Assembly: GCA_964529175.1 (NCBI GenBank)
Contig: CAZGVO010000002.1
Coordinates: 124,001-188,000, forward strand
Source: JAAFJM01 sp964529175
GTDB taxonomy: Bacteria > Bacteroidota > Bacteroidia > UKL13-3
Direction: 5' to 3'
Length of the DNA: 64,000 nt
Position 1 is the first letter of the stretch; each line of letters begins with the position of its first letter. Below are positions 25,606-34,196 of the stretch, in pieces. Position numbers and translations under genes: made by a program. The notes under the pieces were generated by a model. The model was not told the origin of the DNA, did not search any database, and saw only the letters and a program-made list of their open reading frames with translations.

Positions 25606-27567
25606 CTAATTACCCCAACTTCTGAGTGAGCGAATTAATATCAAAAAGTCTTTTTCTACCGAATAATCTTTAGCGTATAAAAAGTTTAATTTCTGAATGG
25701 TAATGGGATTATAGCTTTTGCCTGTAAGGTTATCAATTGGATTTAAAACTCCTTGGCGCAAATTGGGCAATAGTTTAATATTATCGGCCTTGGCATAACC
25801 AACCCATGTTTTTTCACCTAAAAGTACTTGAACCCAATTTTTAAAAAACTGTGTTTTATTCTTAATTATTAAACTTACAAAAGGAATAAACGGTAGTATA
25901 AAAATGGCAAAAAACACATCGAATAAACGTTTCTTTTGCTGTTCCCAAGCCTTGCTTAACGATAAGTTTAACTCTATGGTATAAAAGTCGCCAGGTGTGT
26001 TTTTGTTGTTACTTCCAATTATAAATAAACTTTCTTCGGGCACTATTTTAAACAATAATTCTTGCTGTTTCATGCGACCCATCCATTCTATAATTTGCGA
26101 AGCAGCCAAATCTTTTGAGCAAAAAATTATTTCTTCAATTTTAAGCACATCCACTATTTCGCTCAGTTGGTTTACGTTGCCTAAATATTGGTTATCAGTT
26201 ACACTTTTATCATCAATTGAAATAAAACCAAAATAGTCGGCTTTGGCTTTTGATTTGATTAATAAATCTTGTACACGGTTTACTTCATTGTAATTGCCCA
26301 CTATGGCTGTGCGCAGGCGGGTGCTAAAGCTAAAACTTAACTTGCCATTTTTTAACCAAAACAATAAAAACCTATCGAAATAGGCCATAATAATGGTGCT
26401 TAAAGTTCCTAAAACTATAATAGCGCGACTAAAACGATACGAATCGTTTAGGAATGCATAAAAAACGGCTATGGCTAACGAACCAGCCAAAACGCCTTTG
26501 GTTACGCTTAAAAATGTTTTGCGTTTATTATAAGCACCTGCAAGGTAAAGGCCCGCCATCCATAGTGTTGCGTATATGCAGCTATTCGCTAAAACCACAT
26601 TTACACTGTAAGCCGAATCGGTATCGTATTTAAAAATAGAGTAGCCTTTACTTATAAATAGCATACTTACCAATATGAGTAAAAAATCAATTATGGGTAA
26701 ATAAACGGCATTTAAAAAGCGTAAAACTATAGCCGCTGTAGCTCTTAAGTAAATGGCAAAATTAATGAGTAAGCCAAATGTTCTTGCGTGTCTTTGCGAA
26801 TAATGTTTCTGCGCAAAAATTATCATGGCACGGTAGAACGTAAATACAAAGTTTACACTTGTTTTTTTAGTGCTTTCGCCTTTGTAATGTATAATGGTGG
26901 TATCGTGAAAATAATAGTTAAAATAACCAGCTTTGGTTACTCGATAGCTTAAATCTATGTCTTCGCCATACATAAAATAATCTTCATCGAGCATGCCAAT
27001 TTTTTGGATAACTGTTTTGCGCAGCATCATAAATGCGCCCGCCAAAACATCCACTTTATGCGTTTCGTTTTTATCTAAAAATCCAAGGTGGTATTTGCCA
27101 AATCGTTTTGATTTTGGAAAAAGAGCCGCCAAGCCAAATATTTTATAAAAAGCTACATCAGGGGTAGGTAAACCACGTTTGCTTTCAGGTAAAAACTTAC
27201 CAGAACCATCAATCATTTTTACACCTACAGCGCCAGCATCGGGCGTTTGGTCCATAAACGAAACTACTTTATTAAAGCAAGCTTCTTCTACTACAGTATC
27301 GGGATTTAAAAGTAAAATGTATTCGCCTTTGGCTATTTTTATGGCTTGGTTATTGGCCTTGCTAAAACCTACATTTTCTTTGTTTTCAATTAAAATTACA
27401 TCGTTGGCAAACTTGTGTTTTACCATCTCGCAGCTACCATCTACCGAGTTGTTATCTACTACTATAATTTCTGCATTGATTCCATTACAAGCCTTTCTAA
27501 CCGAATAAAGGGCTTGTTCTAAAAAATATTTTACATTATAGTTTACTATTACAACTGAAAGTTTCAA
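25606..27567 (-). CDS. Family 2 glycosyltransferase fused to a degenerate sugar-phosphate transferase-like domain
   Basis: 653-aa membrane enzyme. Residues 1-250 are a GT2 domain of the rhamnosyltransferase type: KLSVVIVNYNVKYF, VVDNNSVDGS, LLLNPDTVV (metal-binding DxD equivalent) and EDIDLSYRVTKAGY. Several membrane helices follow (about 265-420), then a Rossmann-like segment (RTAIVGNYNEVNRV..FGFISIDD) as in WcaJ-type proteins, and a C-terminal part beginning KKRLFDVFFAIFILPF. The last part matches the membrane entry of polyprenyl glycosylphosphotransferases but lacks the usual KFRSM-type catalytic region. The start codon is TTG at 27567; no in-frame ATG is nearby. Probably makes a surface polysaccharide, yet no other polysaccharide genes are adjacent. 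Confidence 0.82.
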   Translation of the reverse strand: MKLSVVIVNYNVKYFLEQALYSVRKACNGINAEIIVVDNNSVDGSCEMVKHKFANDVILIENKENVGFSKANNQAIKIAKGEYILLLNPDTVVEEACFNKVVSFMDQTPDAGAVGVKMIDGSGKFLPESKRGLPTPDVAFYKIFGLAALFPKSKRFGKYHLGFLDKNETHKVDVLAGAFMMLRKTVIQKIGMLDEDYFMYGEDIDLSYRVTKAGYFNYYFHDTTIIHYKGESTKKTSVNFVFTFYRAMIIFAQKHYSQRHARTFGLLINFAIYLRATAAIVLRFLNAVYLPIIDFLLILVSMLFISKGYSIFKYDTDSAYSVNVVLANSCIYATLWMAGLYLAGAYNKRKTFLSVTKGVLAGSLAIAVFYAFLNDSYRFSRAIIVLGTLSTIIMAYFDRFLLFWLKNGKLSFSFSTRLRTAIVGNYNEVNRVQDLLIKSKAKADYFGFISIDDKSVTDNQYLGNVNQLSEIVDVLKIEEIIFCSKDLAASQIIEWMGRMKQQELLFKIVPEESLFIIGSNNKNTPGDFYTIELNLSLSKAWEQQKKRLFDVFFAIFILPFIPFVSLIIKNKTQFFKNWVQVLLGEKTWVGYAKADNIKLLPNLRQGVLNPIDNLTGKSYNPITIQKLNFLYAKDYSVEKDFLILIRSLRSWGN

Positions 27568-27884
27568 ATGGGTAAAATGCTGTTATTTAAGTGAGCAAAT
27601 ATAATCTTTGGCTTGGTGTTTATTACGTTATTTTTTTACTATACCATAAAATTACAAACCTAAATAGGAACGAAATGTATTTTAAAATAGTATGGTTTTA
27701 AAGTGTTTTATAAACAAGGGTTTATAACTAAATGATTATCACTGCTAAATTATTTTTAACCAATAGGTGAAAAATGTAATTGATTTATTGTTAAATATAT
27801 AGCCTTGTTTGTTGATTGATATTAATAATAAGTAAATCTTTGAATGGATAACCAAATTTAAATTGTTTTATTTGAACCCTTATT
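27568..27884. other. Divergent spacer between the glycosyltransferase and nuclease genes
   Basis: AT-rich, no gene seen. It contains the minus-strand -7 box at 27596-27603; I found no convincing promoter for the plus-strand gene at 27885. Confidence 0.5.
27596..27603 (-). promoter_or_regulatory. Perfect -7 box TATATTTG for the glycosyltransferase gene
   Basis: TATATTTG on the minus strand, 28 nt upstream of the TTG start at 27567, giving a leader of about 24 nt. No -33 TTTG at the usual distance. Confidence 0.5.
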
Positions 27885-28970
27885 ATGAAAGTATTTAACA
27901 AAATAGTTTTATTTTTTAATTGGGTGGCTATTTTACTGCTATTGGGAGCTTATTTGGCTGCTTTTATTAGTCCGGTAATGGTTTGGTTTATAGCGTTTTT
28001 AGGCTTGGCTTTTCCAGTTATTTTTATTGCAAATGCAGTTTTTGTAATTTATTGGATGGTTACTTTAAATTGGAATTTTATTTACTCGTTAGTGGCTCTT
28101 TTAATAGGTATTGTCACTATTCAGCGTTTTATACAATTTGGAACTAAAAAAGAAGAAGTAACTGATAACTATTTGAATATCATTGATTTTAATACACATT
28201 CTTTTGATGCTTTAGAGAAGAATGAATACAATGGACAACTATTTTTTGAAACTTTACAAAACATAAAACCAGACGTTATGTGTTTTCAAGAATTTGTGTC
28301 GTACGATACCAAAAAAGACAAAGCCATGTTTAAACAATTGGTGACTGAATACAAAGATTTTTATACTTATAACATGCAAGCCAATGAAGATAAAATTACG
28401 GGTTATAGCATTAGTATTTTAAGCAGGTATCCTATTGTAAATTCAGGTTTTGTAGAGCGTGTAAACTCCAATGGAAACGCCACTATTTTTGCCGATATAA
28501 AATATAAAAACGATACTATTAGGATTATCAATACGCATTTAAAATCAATAGCATTTGATAAAAAAGATTTTCAAACGGTAGCCGAAATTGAAGCTGATAA
28601 AAACGAAAAAGAAGTTGGTTTGCTCGATATAAAAAGCATTGCAGGAAAGTTAAAACGTGCTTTTATCAATAGGTCGAAACAAGCAGAAGCAATTCGGAAA
28701 TTTATTGAAAAAAGTAAGCATAAAATTATACTAACAGGCGATTTTAACGACTCGCCAGCCAGCTACGCTTATAACATAATTAAAGGCGATATGAAAGATG
28801 CTTTTATAGAAAGTGGTTCAGGTTTTAGTTCAACTTATACAGGTAAAATGCCTTCGTTTAGAATTGATTATATACTAGCCGATAAAAGTTTTGAAATAGT
28901 AAATTATAAACCTTACCAATTAAACTTTAGCGATCATAAAATGCTGAGCGCTACGGTTAAAATCAATTAG
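27885..28970 (+). CDS. Membrane-anchored endonuclease/exonuclease/phosphatase family protein
   Basis: 361-aa protein with two or three N-terminal membrane helices (about 8-75) and a DNase I-like EEP domain (about 95-361). EEP landmarks: NIIDFNTHSFDA, CFQEF (metal-binding Glu), NTHLKSI, LTGDFNDSPASYAYN and RIDYILADKSF, ending in FSDHKMLSATV with the catalytic Asp-His. Members cleave phosphodiesters in nucleic acids, phospholipids or inositol phosphates. The membrane anchor is usual for this group in Bacteroidota and suggests action at the cell envelope. RNase Z follows after 31 nt, so co-transcription is likely. Confidence 0.88.
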   Translation: MKVFNKIVLFFNWVAILLLLGAYLAAFISPVMVWFIAFLGLAFPVIFIANAVFVIYWMVTLNWNFIYSLVALLIGIVTIQRFIQFGTKKEEVTDNYLNIIDFNTHSFDALEKNEYNGQLFFETLQNIKPDVMCFQEFVSYDTKKDKAMFKQLVTEYKDFYTYNMQANEDKITGYSISILSRYPIVNSGFVERVNSNGNATIFADIKYKNDTIRIINTHLKSIAFDKKDFQTVAEIEADKNEKEVGLLDIKSIAGKLKRAFINRSKQAEAIRKFIEKSKHKIILTGDFNDSPASYAYNIIKGDMKDAFIESGSGFSSTYTGKMPSFRIDYILADKSFEIVNYKPYQLNFSDHKMLSATVKIN

Positions 28971-29001
28971 GTTTATATTTAAAATTTTGTAATGTTGTAA
29001 A

Positions 29002-29919
29002 ATGGCTTTTGAAGTAACAATTTTAGGCAATAGCAGTGCATCGCCAGCACCCAATAGGCATCCAAGTGGTCAATATTTAAATATATTGGATCACCACATT
29101 CTTATTGATTGTGGCGAAGGAACTCAAATGCAATTGCAACGCTATAAAATTAAAAAATCGCGCATTAACCAAATTTTTATTAGCCATGTTCATGGCGACC
29201 ATATTTTGGGTTTACCGGGTTTGTTACTCAGTATGAATTTAATGGGTCGCGAGGCGCCTGTTCATATTTATGGTCCAAAGGAATTGTTCGAAATTTTAAA
29301 TGTATTTTTTAAATACAGCGATACACGTTTCAGTTTTGAATTAAATTACCATACTGTTGACCCCAATAAAACGGAAGTGATTTTTGAAAATATTTACTAT
29401 AAAGTAATTTCTTTTCCATTGTTTCATCGTGTGCCAACTGCTGGGTTTTTGTTTCAAGAGCGCAGTAAATTGCGTAAGTTAAATGTTGAAGCGTGCGAAA
29501 AAATGAAAGTTCCGTTTACACATTTTAACGATTTAAAACGCGGACGCGATTATTTAAGCCCAGATGGTAAAACGCATATCAAAAACGAGTTACTAACTTT
29601 TGATCCAGGAAAGCCAATAACTTATGCTTATTGCAGCGATACCATTTTTGACGAAAGAGTAATTAATTCAGTGCAAGATGCTGATATACTTTACCACGAA
29701 GCTACTTTTATGCACGATAAATTGGCACGAGCTATTGATACTATGCATACCACTGCCAAACAAGCAGGAATTGTAGCTAGCAAGGCTCATGTAGAAAAAT
29801 TAATTATTGGCCATTTTAGTGCGCGTTACGATGATTTACAACCTTTGCTAACCGAGGCTAGAACTGAGTTTGCAAACACAGACATTGCTGACGAAGGACG
29901 TACTTTTATTATGGAATAA
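29002..29919 (+). CDS. rnz: Ribonuclease Z (tRNA 3' processing)
   Basis: Zinc-dependent endonuclease that removes the 3' trailer of precursor tRNAs. Metallo-beta-lactamase fold with the signature HVHGDH (residues 62-67), N-terminal LGNSSASPAPNRHPSGQYL, FPLFHRVPTAGF with a metal His, AYCSDTIFDE with the bridging Asp, and LIIGHFSARY with the last His. The length of 305 aa is that of the short RNase Z form. It lies between the EEP gene and an RlmI-like methyltransferase that has its own promoter box. Confidence 0.96.
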   Translation: MAFEVTILGNSSASPAPNRHPSGQYLNILDHHILIDCGEGTQMQLQRYKIKKSRINQIFISHVHGDHILGLPGLLLSMNLMGREAPVHIYGPKELFEILNVFFKYSDTRFSFELNYHTVDPNKTEVIFENIYYKVISFPLFHRVPTAGFLFQERSKLRKLNVEACEKMKVPFTHFNDLKRGRDYLSPDGKTHIKNELLTFDPGKPITYAYCSDTIFDERVINSVQDADILYHEATFMHDKLARAIDTMHTTAKQAGIVASKAHVEKLIIGHFSARYDDLQPLLTEARTEFANTDIADEGRTFIME

Positions 29920-29952
29920 TTGCTGAATGCTGTTTTAGCAAATCATTAGCCT

Positions 29953-29960
29953 TATATTTG
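29953..29960 (+). promoter_or_regulatory. Perfect -7 box TATATTTG upstream of the RlmI-like gene
   Basis: TATATTTG ends 16 nt before the ATG at 29977, giving an expected leader of about 12 nt. Confidence 0.5.
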
Positions 29961-29976
29961 CCGTTTTATAAATTAC

Positions 29977-30855
29977 ATGCAAACATTTACACCTACCAAT
30001 TGGCAACAATACGAACTTTTAGATTGTGGCGATTTTGAAAAGCTAGAAAAATTTGGTTCATTGGTTTTACGCAGACCTGAACCTCAAGCTTTGTGGAGTA
30101 AAAAATGGAGCGAACAAGAGTGGCAAAAATTAACCGATATTACTTTTAAACCTCGCACTAGCCATAGTGGCGAATGGATAAAAAAGAATAAAACCGCAGG
30201 CGAACGTTGGAAAATGAATTACAAACACAACGATTTGAACCTGAACTTTAATTTAGCTCTTACTTCGTTTAAGCATGTTGGTATTTTTCCAGAACAAGCC
30301 GCTAATTGGGATTATATTTTTCAAAACCTAAAAAAGGTAAAAGGTGAGCAACCTAGGTTTTTAAATTTATTTGCCTACACTGGTGGTGCAAGTATTGCAG
30401 CTAAAGCTGCTGGTGCCGATGTTACCCATGTTGATAGTGTAAAGCAAGTGATTACTTGGAGTAAAGAGAACATGGAATCTTCAGGTTTAAGCGATATACG
30501 CTGGGTGGTAGAAGATGCCATGAAATTTGTTAAACGTGAAGTAAAACGTGGTAAAACTTACCATGGGATTATTTTAGATCCTCCTGCTTACGGAATTGGC
30601 GCCAATGGCGAACGTTGGCAGTTGGAAAATAGCATCAACGAATTACTGCAAGATGTTGCCAAAATTTTAGAGCCCAATAACCACTTTTTGATATTGAATG
30701 TTTACTCTCTTGGTTTAAGTGCCTTGGTGGTTCAAAATTTAATTGAAAGTAATTTTAAACAAACCAAAAACTTAGATTTTGGTGAGTTGTACTTACAAGG
30801 GAAATCGGGCATTCAATTGCCTTTAGGAATCGTTGGTAGGTATAGTTTGTTGTAA
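29977..30855 (+). CDS. RlmI/RlmK-like class I rRNA methyltransferase
   Basis: 292-aa SAM-dependent methyltransferase of the COG1092 group (23S rRNA cytosine-C5 methyltransferase-like). SAM motif I FLNLFAYTGGASIAAKAAGA, acidic loop VTHVDSVKQVITWS, and motif IV ILDPPAYGIG, in which the DPP-(F/Y)-G form is typical for RlmI-like enzymes. The N-terminal PUA domain of E. coli RlmI is absent; this short architecture is common in Bacteroidota. Exact target nucleotide not readable. Confidence 0.85.
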   Translation: MQTFTPTNWQQYELLDCGDFEKLEKFGSLVLRRPEPQALWSKKWSEQEWQKLTDITFKPRTSHSGEWIKKNKTAGERWKMNYKHNDLNLNFNLALTSFKHVGIFPEQAANWDYIFQNLKKVKGEQPRFLNLFAYTGGASIAAKAAGADVTHVDSVKQVITWSKENMESSGLSDIRWVVEDAMKFVKREVKRGKTYHGIILDPPAYGIGANGERWQLENSINELLQDVAKILEPNNHFLILNVYSLGLSALVVQNLIESNFKQTKNLDFGELYLQGKSGIQLPLGIVGRYSLL

Positions 30856-30885
30856 GGTTTTGATTGGATTTTTGAATAAAATTGC

Positions 30886-31182
30886 TCAATATTTTTTCGA
30901 ATCTAAGTCCATTCTTCCGTGTAAAATTCTTATTATTTCTATATCCATACTAGGTAAAATTATATAGAAAATAATATGTTGATTATGTAAATAACCTAGC
31001 AAATTATTTTTTATTTGATTGTAGTTTTTACCTATTTGGGGATCATTTGCTATGGTATTGAATGAATTAATGATTGAAAAATAATATTTGTCTGCTTGAT
31101 TTTCTGACCATTCTTCAATTGTGTAATTCCAAATGTCTTCTAAATCCTGAATAGCCTTATTAGTGAGGTGGTAGCTAGGCAT
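30886..31182 (-). CDS. parE: ParE/RelE-superfamily toxin
   Basis: 98-aa toxin of a type II toxin-antitoxin pair. The sequence opens with YHLTNKAIQDLEDIWNYT, the classical ParE start, continues with an NDPQIGK turn and closes with IIRILHGRMD, where the conserved Arg/His lie. ParE toxins inhibit DNA gyrase. The start overlaps the antitoxin stop by 8 bp, so the pair is translationally coupled with the antitoxin first. Confidence 0.93.
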   Translation of the reverse strand: MPSYHLTNKAIQDLEDIWNYTIEEWSENQADKYYFSIINSFNTIANDPQIGKNYNQIKNNLLGYLHNQHIIFYIILPSMDIEIIRILHGRMDLDSKKY

Positions 31183-31426
31183 TCTTTTTTCGTTTTTTCT
31201 TCATCATTTCTAAATGATTTTGAGGGTTAAAATCAGAATTTATGCCGCTATTTATACCTTCGTCAATAGCTTTTTTAAGCGCAATTAGTTTGTTTTCTTC
31301 TATTTCAAGTAAACGTAATCCGGCTCTAATTACTTCACTCGCATTTTGATAACGACCTAATGTAAGACTTTCTTCCACAAAGGTTTCAAAATGATCTCCT
31401 AGTGATATTGATGTATTTTTCCCCAT
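31175..31426 (-). CDS. parD: ParD-family antitoxin
   Basis: 83-aa ribbon-helix-helix antitoxin. N-terminal strand KNTSISLGDHFETFVEESL and helix-turn-helix GRYQNASEVIRAGLRLLEIEE are the hallmark of ParD; the C-terminal tail, with its lysine-rich end, should wrap ParE. Acting as dimer and as ParD-ParE complex it is expected to repress its own operon; a palindrome overlapping the promoter fits this. Confidence 0.93.
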   Translation of the reverse strand: MGKNTSISLGDHFETFVEESLTLGRYQNASEVIRAGLRLLEIEENKLIALKKAIDEGINSGINSDFNPQNHLEMMKKKRKKNA

Positions 31427-31439
31427 AATTATTTTTACA

Positions 31440-31469
31440 CAAAATTACCAAATTTTGGTAACTTTCAAA
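31440..31469 (-). promoter_or_regulatory. parDE promoter overlapped by operator palindrome
   Basis: On the minus strand: TTTG (31466-31469), 18 nt, TAATTTTG (31440-31447), a perfect match to the -7 consensus TAnnTTTG. Within it lies the palindrome TTACCAAA-T-TTTGGTAA (31445-31461), covering the spacer and reaching 3 bp into the -7 box, the natural place for ParD autorepression. Confidence 0.75.
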
Positions 31470-31501
31470 TTTCTTTATTATTTACCCCAAATCAACCTTG
31501 T

Positions 31502-31529
31502 AATCTTTCTAATCTTCCAATTTTGTAAT
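31502..31529. repeat. 28-bp exact repeat, copy 1
   Basis: Same 28 bases as 51196-51223, in the spacer between parD and the DUF4256 gene. It consists of degenerate heptamer-like pieces built around TAATCTT and looks like a simple-sequence tract rather than a binding site. Confidence 0.75.
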
Positions 31530-31533
31530 TAAA

Positions 31534-32097
31534 CTAAACCTTCAACATTCCTCTAAATCCTCTGGCTGCGTAGTACGATTGTGCTCCATTATGATATACA
31601 AACACATGGTTATACCTAAAATCGGCAAATAAGGCTCCTCCTAGTTTTCTTATAGGGGCAGGGGTTTCTATCCAACTCGATGTTTTTGCATCAAAATTTC
31701 CTAATTGCAATAAGTTTCGGTATTGGGTTTCGTTTAAAATAGTGATGCCCATTTCTGCTGCCATATTCAATGCACTGCCCGCAGGTTTATTTTCTTTTCG
31801 AGCTTCTAAAGCTTCATTGTCAAAACACAAACTTCTGCGTCCGCTTGGGCTTTCGGTAGAACAATCTACAAAAATAAATTCGTTTGTTTTCGTGTCAAAG
31901 TCTATTACATCAGGCTCACCTCCGGTAATTTCCATTTGGTTAAGTGACCATAATTTTTGTTTATTTTCACTCAGTTCTAACTTGGATTGCACCTTTGCCC
32001 AATCTATATTTGAGTGGCGATTGGTATATTTTTCGAAACGTTTTTTTAAGGTTTCTATTAACTTTTTGGCATCTGCAGCGGATAATTCTTTTTTCAT
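31534..32097 (-). CDS. DUF4256 family protein
   Basis: 187-aa soluble protein of unknown function. It matches DUF4256 throughout: LKKRFEKYTNRHSNIDWAKV near the start, MEITGGEPDVIDFD, FVDCSTESPSGRRSLCFDNEAL, and a final GGALFADFRYNHVFVYHNGA. The conserved Cys/His/Asp residues in these blocks could be catalytic, but no activity is established. It is the second of two leftward genes with the YdeI-like gene (28 nt apart). Confidence 0.85.
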   Translation of the reverse strand: MKKELSAADAKKLIETLKKRFEKYTNRHSNIDWAKVQSKLELSENKQKLWSLNQMEITGGEPDVIDFDTKTNEFIFVDCSTESPSGRRSLCFDNEALEARKENKPAGSALNMAAEMGITILNETQYRNLLQLGNFDAKTSSWIETPAPIRKLGGALFADFRYNHVFVYHNGAQSYYAARGFRGMLKV

Positions 32098-32124
32098 AAT
32101 AATTTGAATATTAAATAGTTATAA

Positions 32125-32727
32125 CTAGTCGTTTAATCCTTTGCCTTCAAAAATTTTAGGAATATATTTTTCAATTCTAGCCTCACGCGTTTTAGCTTGT
32201 TTGGGTTGGGCAAAGTGCAATAAATACCCACGTTGTCTACCTGGAGTTAGTGCTTCAAAAGCGTTTTTTAGTTCAGCACTTTCATTTAATTTTAGTTGAA
32301 ACTCTTCAGGAATTTCATATTCAGTAGTTTTTTTTAGTGTAACTTTTAAACCTGCTTTTTCTACCTCAATGGCTTCAAAAATATATGCTTTTATTATTGC
32401 TTCTTGCTCGGTTACTTGGGCTAAATTGGTAAACCTTATTTGTCGAGAAGCTTGTACATTTTTGGATTGTTGTATTAAAATATCGTGCGTATCAGTAAGC
32501 AAAGCACCTTTAAAAAACAAAAACGCACAATACTCTTTAAAAGTATGAATAAGTACTATGTTGTTTCCCTGAAAAGTATAACATGGTGTTCCCCATTTTA
32601 ACTCTTCGGTTAAGTTGCAGCTAAGGGCTATGGCTCGCATTTTTGTAATTTCTTGCTGCCATTTTTGTTCTTTGGTAAAATAAAAATCAACCTTTGGGTT
32701 CATAGGTGGTATTAATAATTCAAACAT
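32125..32727 (-). CDS. DUF1801/YdeI-OmdA family protein
   Basis: 200-aa cytoplasmic protein. The N-terminal half is a DUF1801 (YdhG-like) domain, with ELKWGTPCYTFQGNNIVLI and FKEYCAFLFFKGALL; the C-terminal part is an OmdA/YdeI bacteriocin-protection segment, with LTPGRQRGYLLHFAQPKQAKT and EARIEKYIPKI. The family is frequent in Bacteroidota; its role is undefined. A second in-frame ATG (residue 9, MNPKVDFYF) is an equally good start. Confidence 0.85.
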   Translation of the reverse strand: MFELLIPPMNPKVDFYFTKEQKWQQEITKMRAIALSCNLTEELKWGTPCYTFQGNNIVLIHTFKEYCAFLFFKGALLTDTHDILIQQSKNVQASRQIRFTNLAQVTEQEAIIKAYIFEAIEVEKAGLKVTLKKTTEYEIPEEFQLKLNESAELKNAFEALTPGRQRGYLLHFAQPKQAKTREARIEKYIPKIFEGKGLND

Positions 32728-32870
32728 AGTAATTTTAAATTATTAATATTTTTTTCAAAAGTAAATTTTCATTTCTCATCCCAATTTATTGCAGTTCAAG
32801 TTTTGCATATATATTTAAAATGCTAAATATTAAACACTTAAACGTAATTTAATTATAGAAATGAATTTCT

Positions 32871-33488
32871 TTACCTTTTAAAAAGCTTGAACCCAATTTC
32901 GCGGCCTTGCCCCTGAAACATAGCAAGGTTAATCCAAAACCAAGCAAATTGTTCCATTAAATCAAATTTATCATTTCCTCCAATTGAATAACAATTTTCA
33001 AAGCCAGCATCTTTAGCTAATTGAATAGCTATTTCTTTACCTTTAGCGCTATTGCCTGCCACAAATAAATCAATAGCAGTTTGGTTATACATAGGATTTT
33101 GCATATTGTTAAAACCTGTAGTGTTAAAGCATTTTACCACATCTTGGGTTTGTGTATTTTCAATTATGGCTAAAGTGGTATTGGTATAACCAATTGGGCC
33201 TTTCCCCATAATAATATTCATTGAATCAATAATTATTTTGCCAGTTGTATCTCCTAGCATTTTAACCACTTCTATTGTTTGCAAAGCAGGAGTTGCCAAT
33301 AAAATAATATCAGAAAAGTTAACAGCTTCGGCTATTAGGTAAACTTTGGTGTTAGGATTATTAAGCAACTCTTTTCCTTTAAAATTACCAGTATCTCTAA
33401 CTCCTAAATTTATTTCATGGCCTTTTTGAGCCCATTTGGTAGCCAATGCACCACCTACATTTCCAGTGCCAATTATTGCTATTTTCAT
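32871..33488 (-). CDS. NADPH-dependent F420 reductase-like dinucleotide-binding protein
   Basis: 205-aa Rossmann protein, COG2085 (F420-dependent NADP reductase-like). N-terminal dinucleotide-binding motif MKIAIIGTGNVGGALATKWA, then the NADP-phosphate contact LGVRD, ILLATPALQ, and VKCFNTTGFNNMQNP. The C-terminal GFENCYSIGG and YWF-rich helix are family typical. F420 itself is not expected in Bacteroidota; these homologues probably use NADPH with another partner. The OsmC gene lies 72 nt upstream on the same strand. Confidence 0.83.
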   Translation of the reverse strand: MKIAIIGTGNVGGALATKWAQKGHEINLGVRDTGNFKGKELLNNPNTKVYLIAEAVNFSDIILLATPALQTIEVVKMLGDTTGKIIIDSMNIIMGKGPIGYTNTTLAIIENTQTQDVVKCFNTTGFNNMQNPMYNQTAIDLFVAGNSAKGKEIAIQLAKDAGFENCYSIGGNDKFDLMEQFAWFWINLAMFQGQGREIGFKLFKR

Positions 33489-33560
33489 GTTATTTAATTT
33501 GTTGTTTTGCTTTAAAATGGTAGTTTTAAACTTTTACCTAATTGGTTTTAGCTTTAATAA

Positions 33561-33998
33561 TTATTTTTTTAAAGAAGCAGATAATGTTATTTCTATGGCT
33601 GCTAAGGCTTGACTTACCGGACAGTTTTTCTTGGCATTAGTTGCTATTTCTATAAATTGATCTTCACTAATATTTTCAATAGTACCTTCGCAAATAAGGT
33701 GTATAGACATAATTTTAAAATGGCCATCAATGTTTTCCATTTTTAACTGAGCTTCGGTGTTTAATTGGGTTGGAATAAATCCTGCGCCTTGTAACTGAAA
33801 ACTTAAAGCCATTGAAAAACAACCAGCATGAGCTGCGGCTATTAATTCCTCAGGGTTGGTTCCTGCTTTTCCATCTTCATTTACAAAGCGGCTTGCAAAT
33901 GAGTAAGGAGTTTGGTTTAATACTCCACTTGTTGAACTTAAAGTTCCTTTACCTTCTTTTCCTGTTCCGTTCCAAACGGCTGTTGATTTGCGTATCAT
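33561..33998 (-). CDS. OsmC/Ohr-family peroxide reductase
   Basis: 145-aa OsmC-family thiol peroxidase that reduces organic hydroperoxides. Two conserved cysteines are present: C60 in EELIAAAHAGCFSMAL and C126 in AKKNCPVSQAL. The OsmC opening (KSTAVWNGTGKEGKGTLS) is clear and favours OsmC over Ohr. It is transcribed away from an HxlR regulator, a redox-responsive family, and both share a 198-bp spacer with short repeats. Confidence 0.92.
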   Translation of the reverse strand: MIRKSTAVWNGTGKEGKGTLSSTSGVLNQTPYSFASRFVNEDGKAGTNPEELIAAAHAGCFSMALSFQLQGAGFIPTQLNTEAQLKMENIDGHFKIMSIHLICEGTIENISEDQFIEIATNAKKNCPVSQALAAIEITLSASLKK

Positions 33999-34133
33999 AG
34001 TTTTTTTATTTTATGTTTTACAATATAACTGAATTACTTTACTTGTTTTTTTATATTTAATTGGTAATGATTAATTAATGTTTATACCAATTATTTGCCT
34101 GCAAATTTTAGTTTATATTTTACTTTTGTTTTT

Positions 34134-34174
34134 ATACTTACCAAATAAAGTGATACTTACTTTTTTGAAAGTAT
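34134..34174. promoter_or_regulatory. Candidate operator repeats in the osmC/hxlR spacer
   Basis: ATACTTAC occurs twice as a direct repeat, 19 nt apart (34134-34141 and 34153-34160), and AAGTAT (34169-34174) is inverted relative to ATACTT. The array lies 23-63 nt upstream of the HxlR start and could be its binding site. Confidence 0.4.
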
Positions 34175-34196
34175 GGTTAAAACATACAATTGAGCT

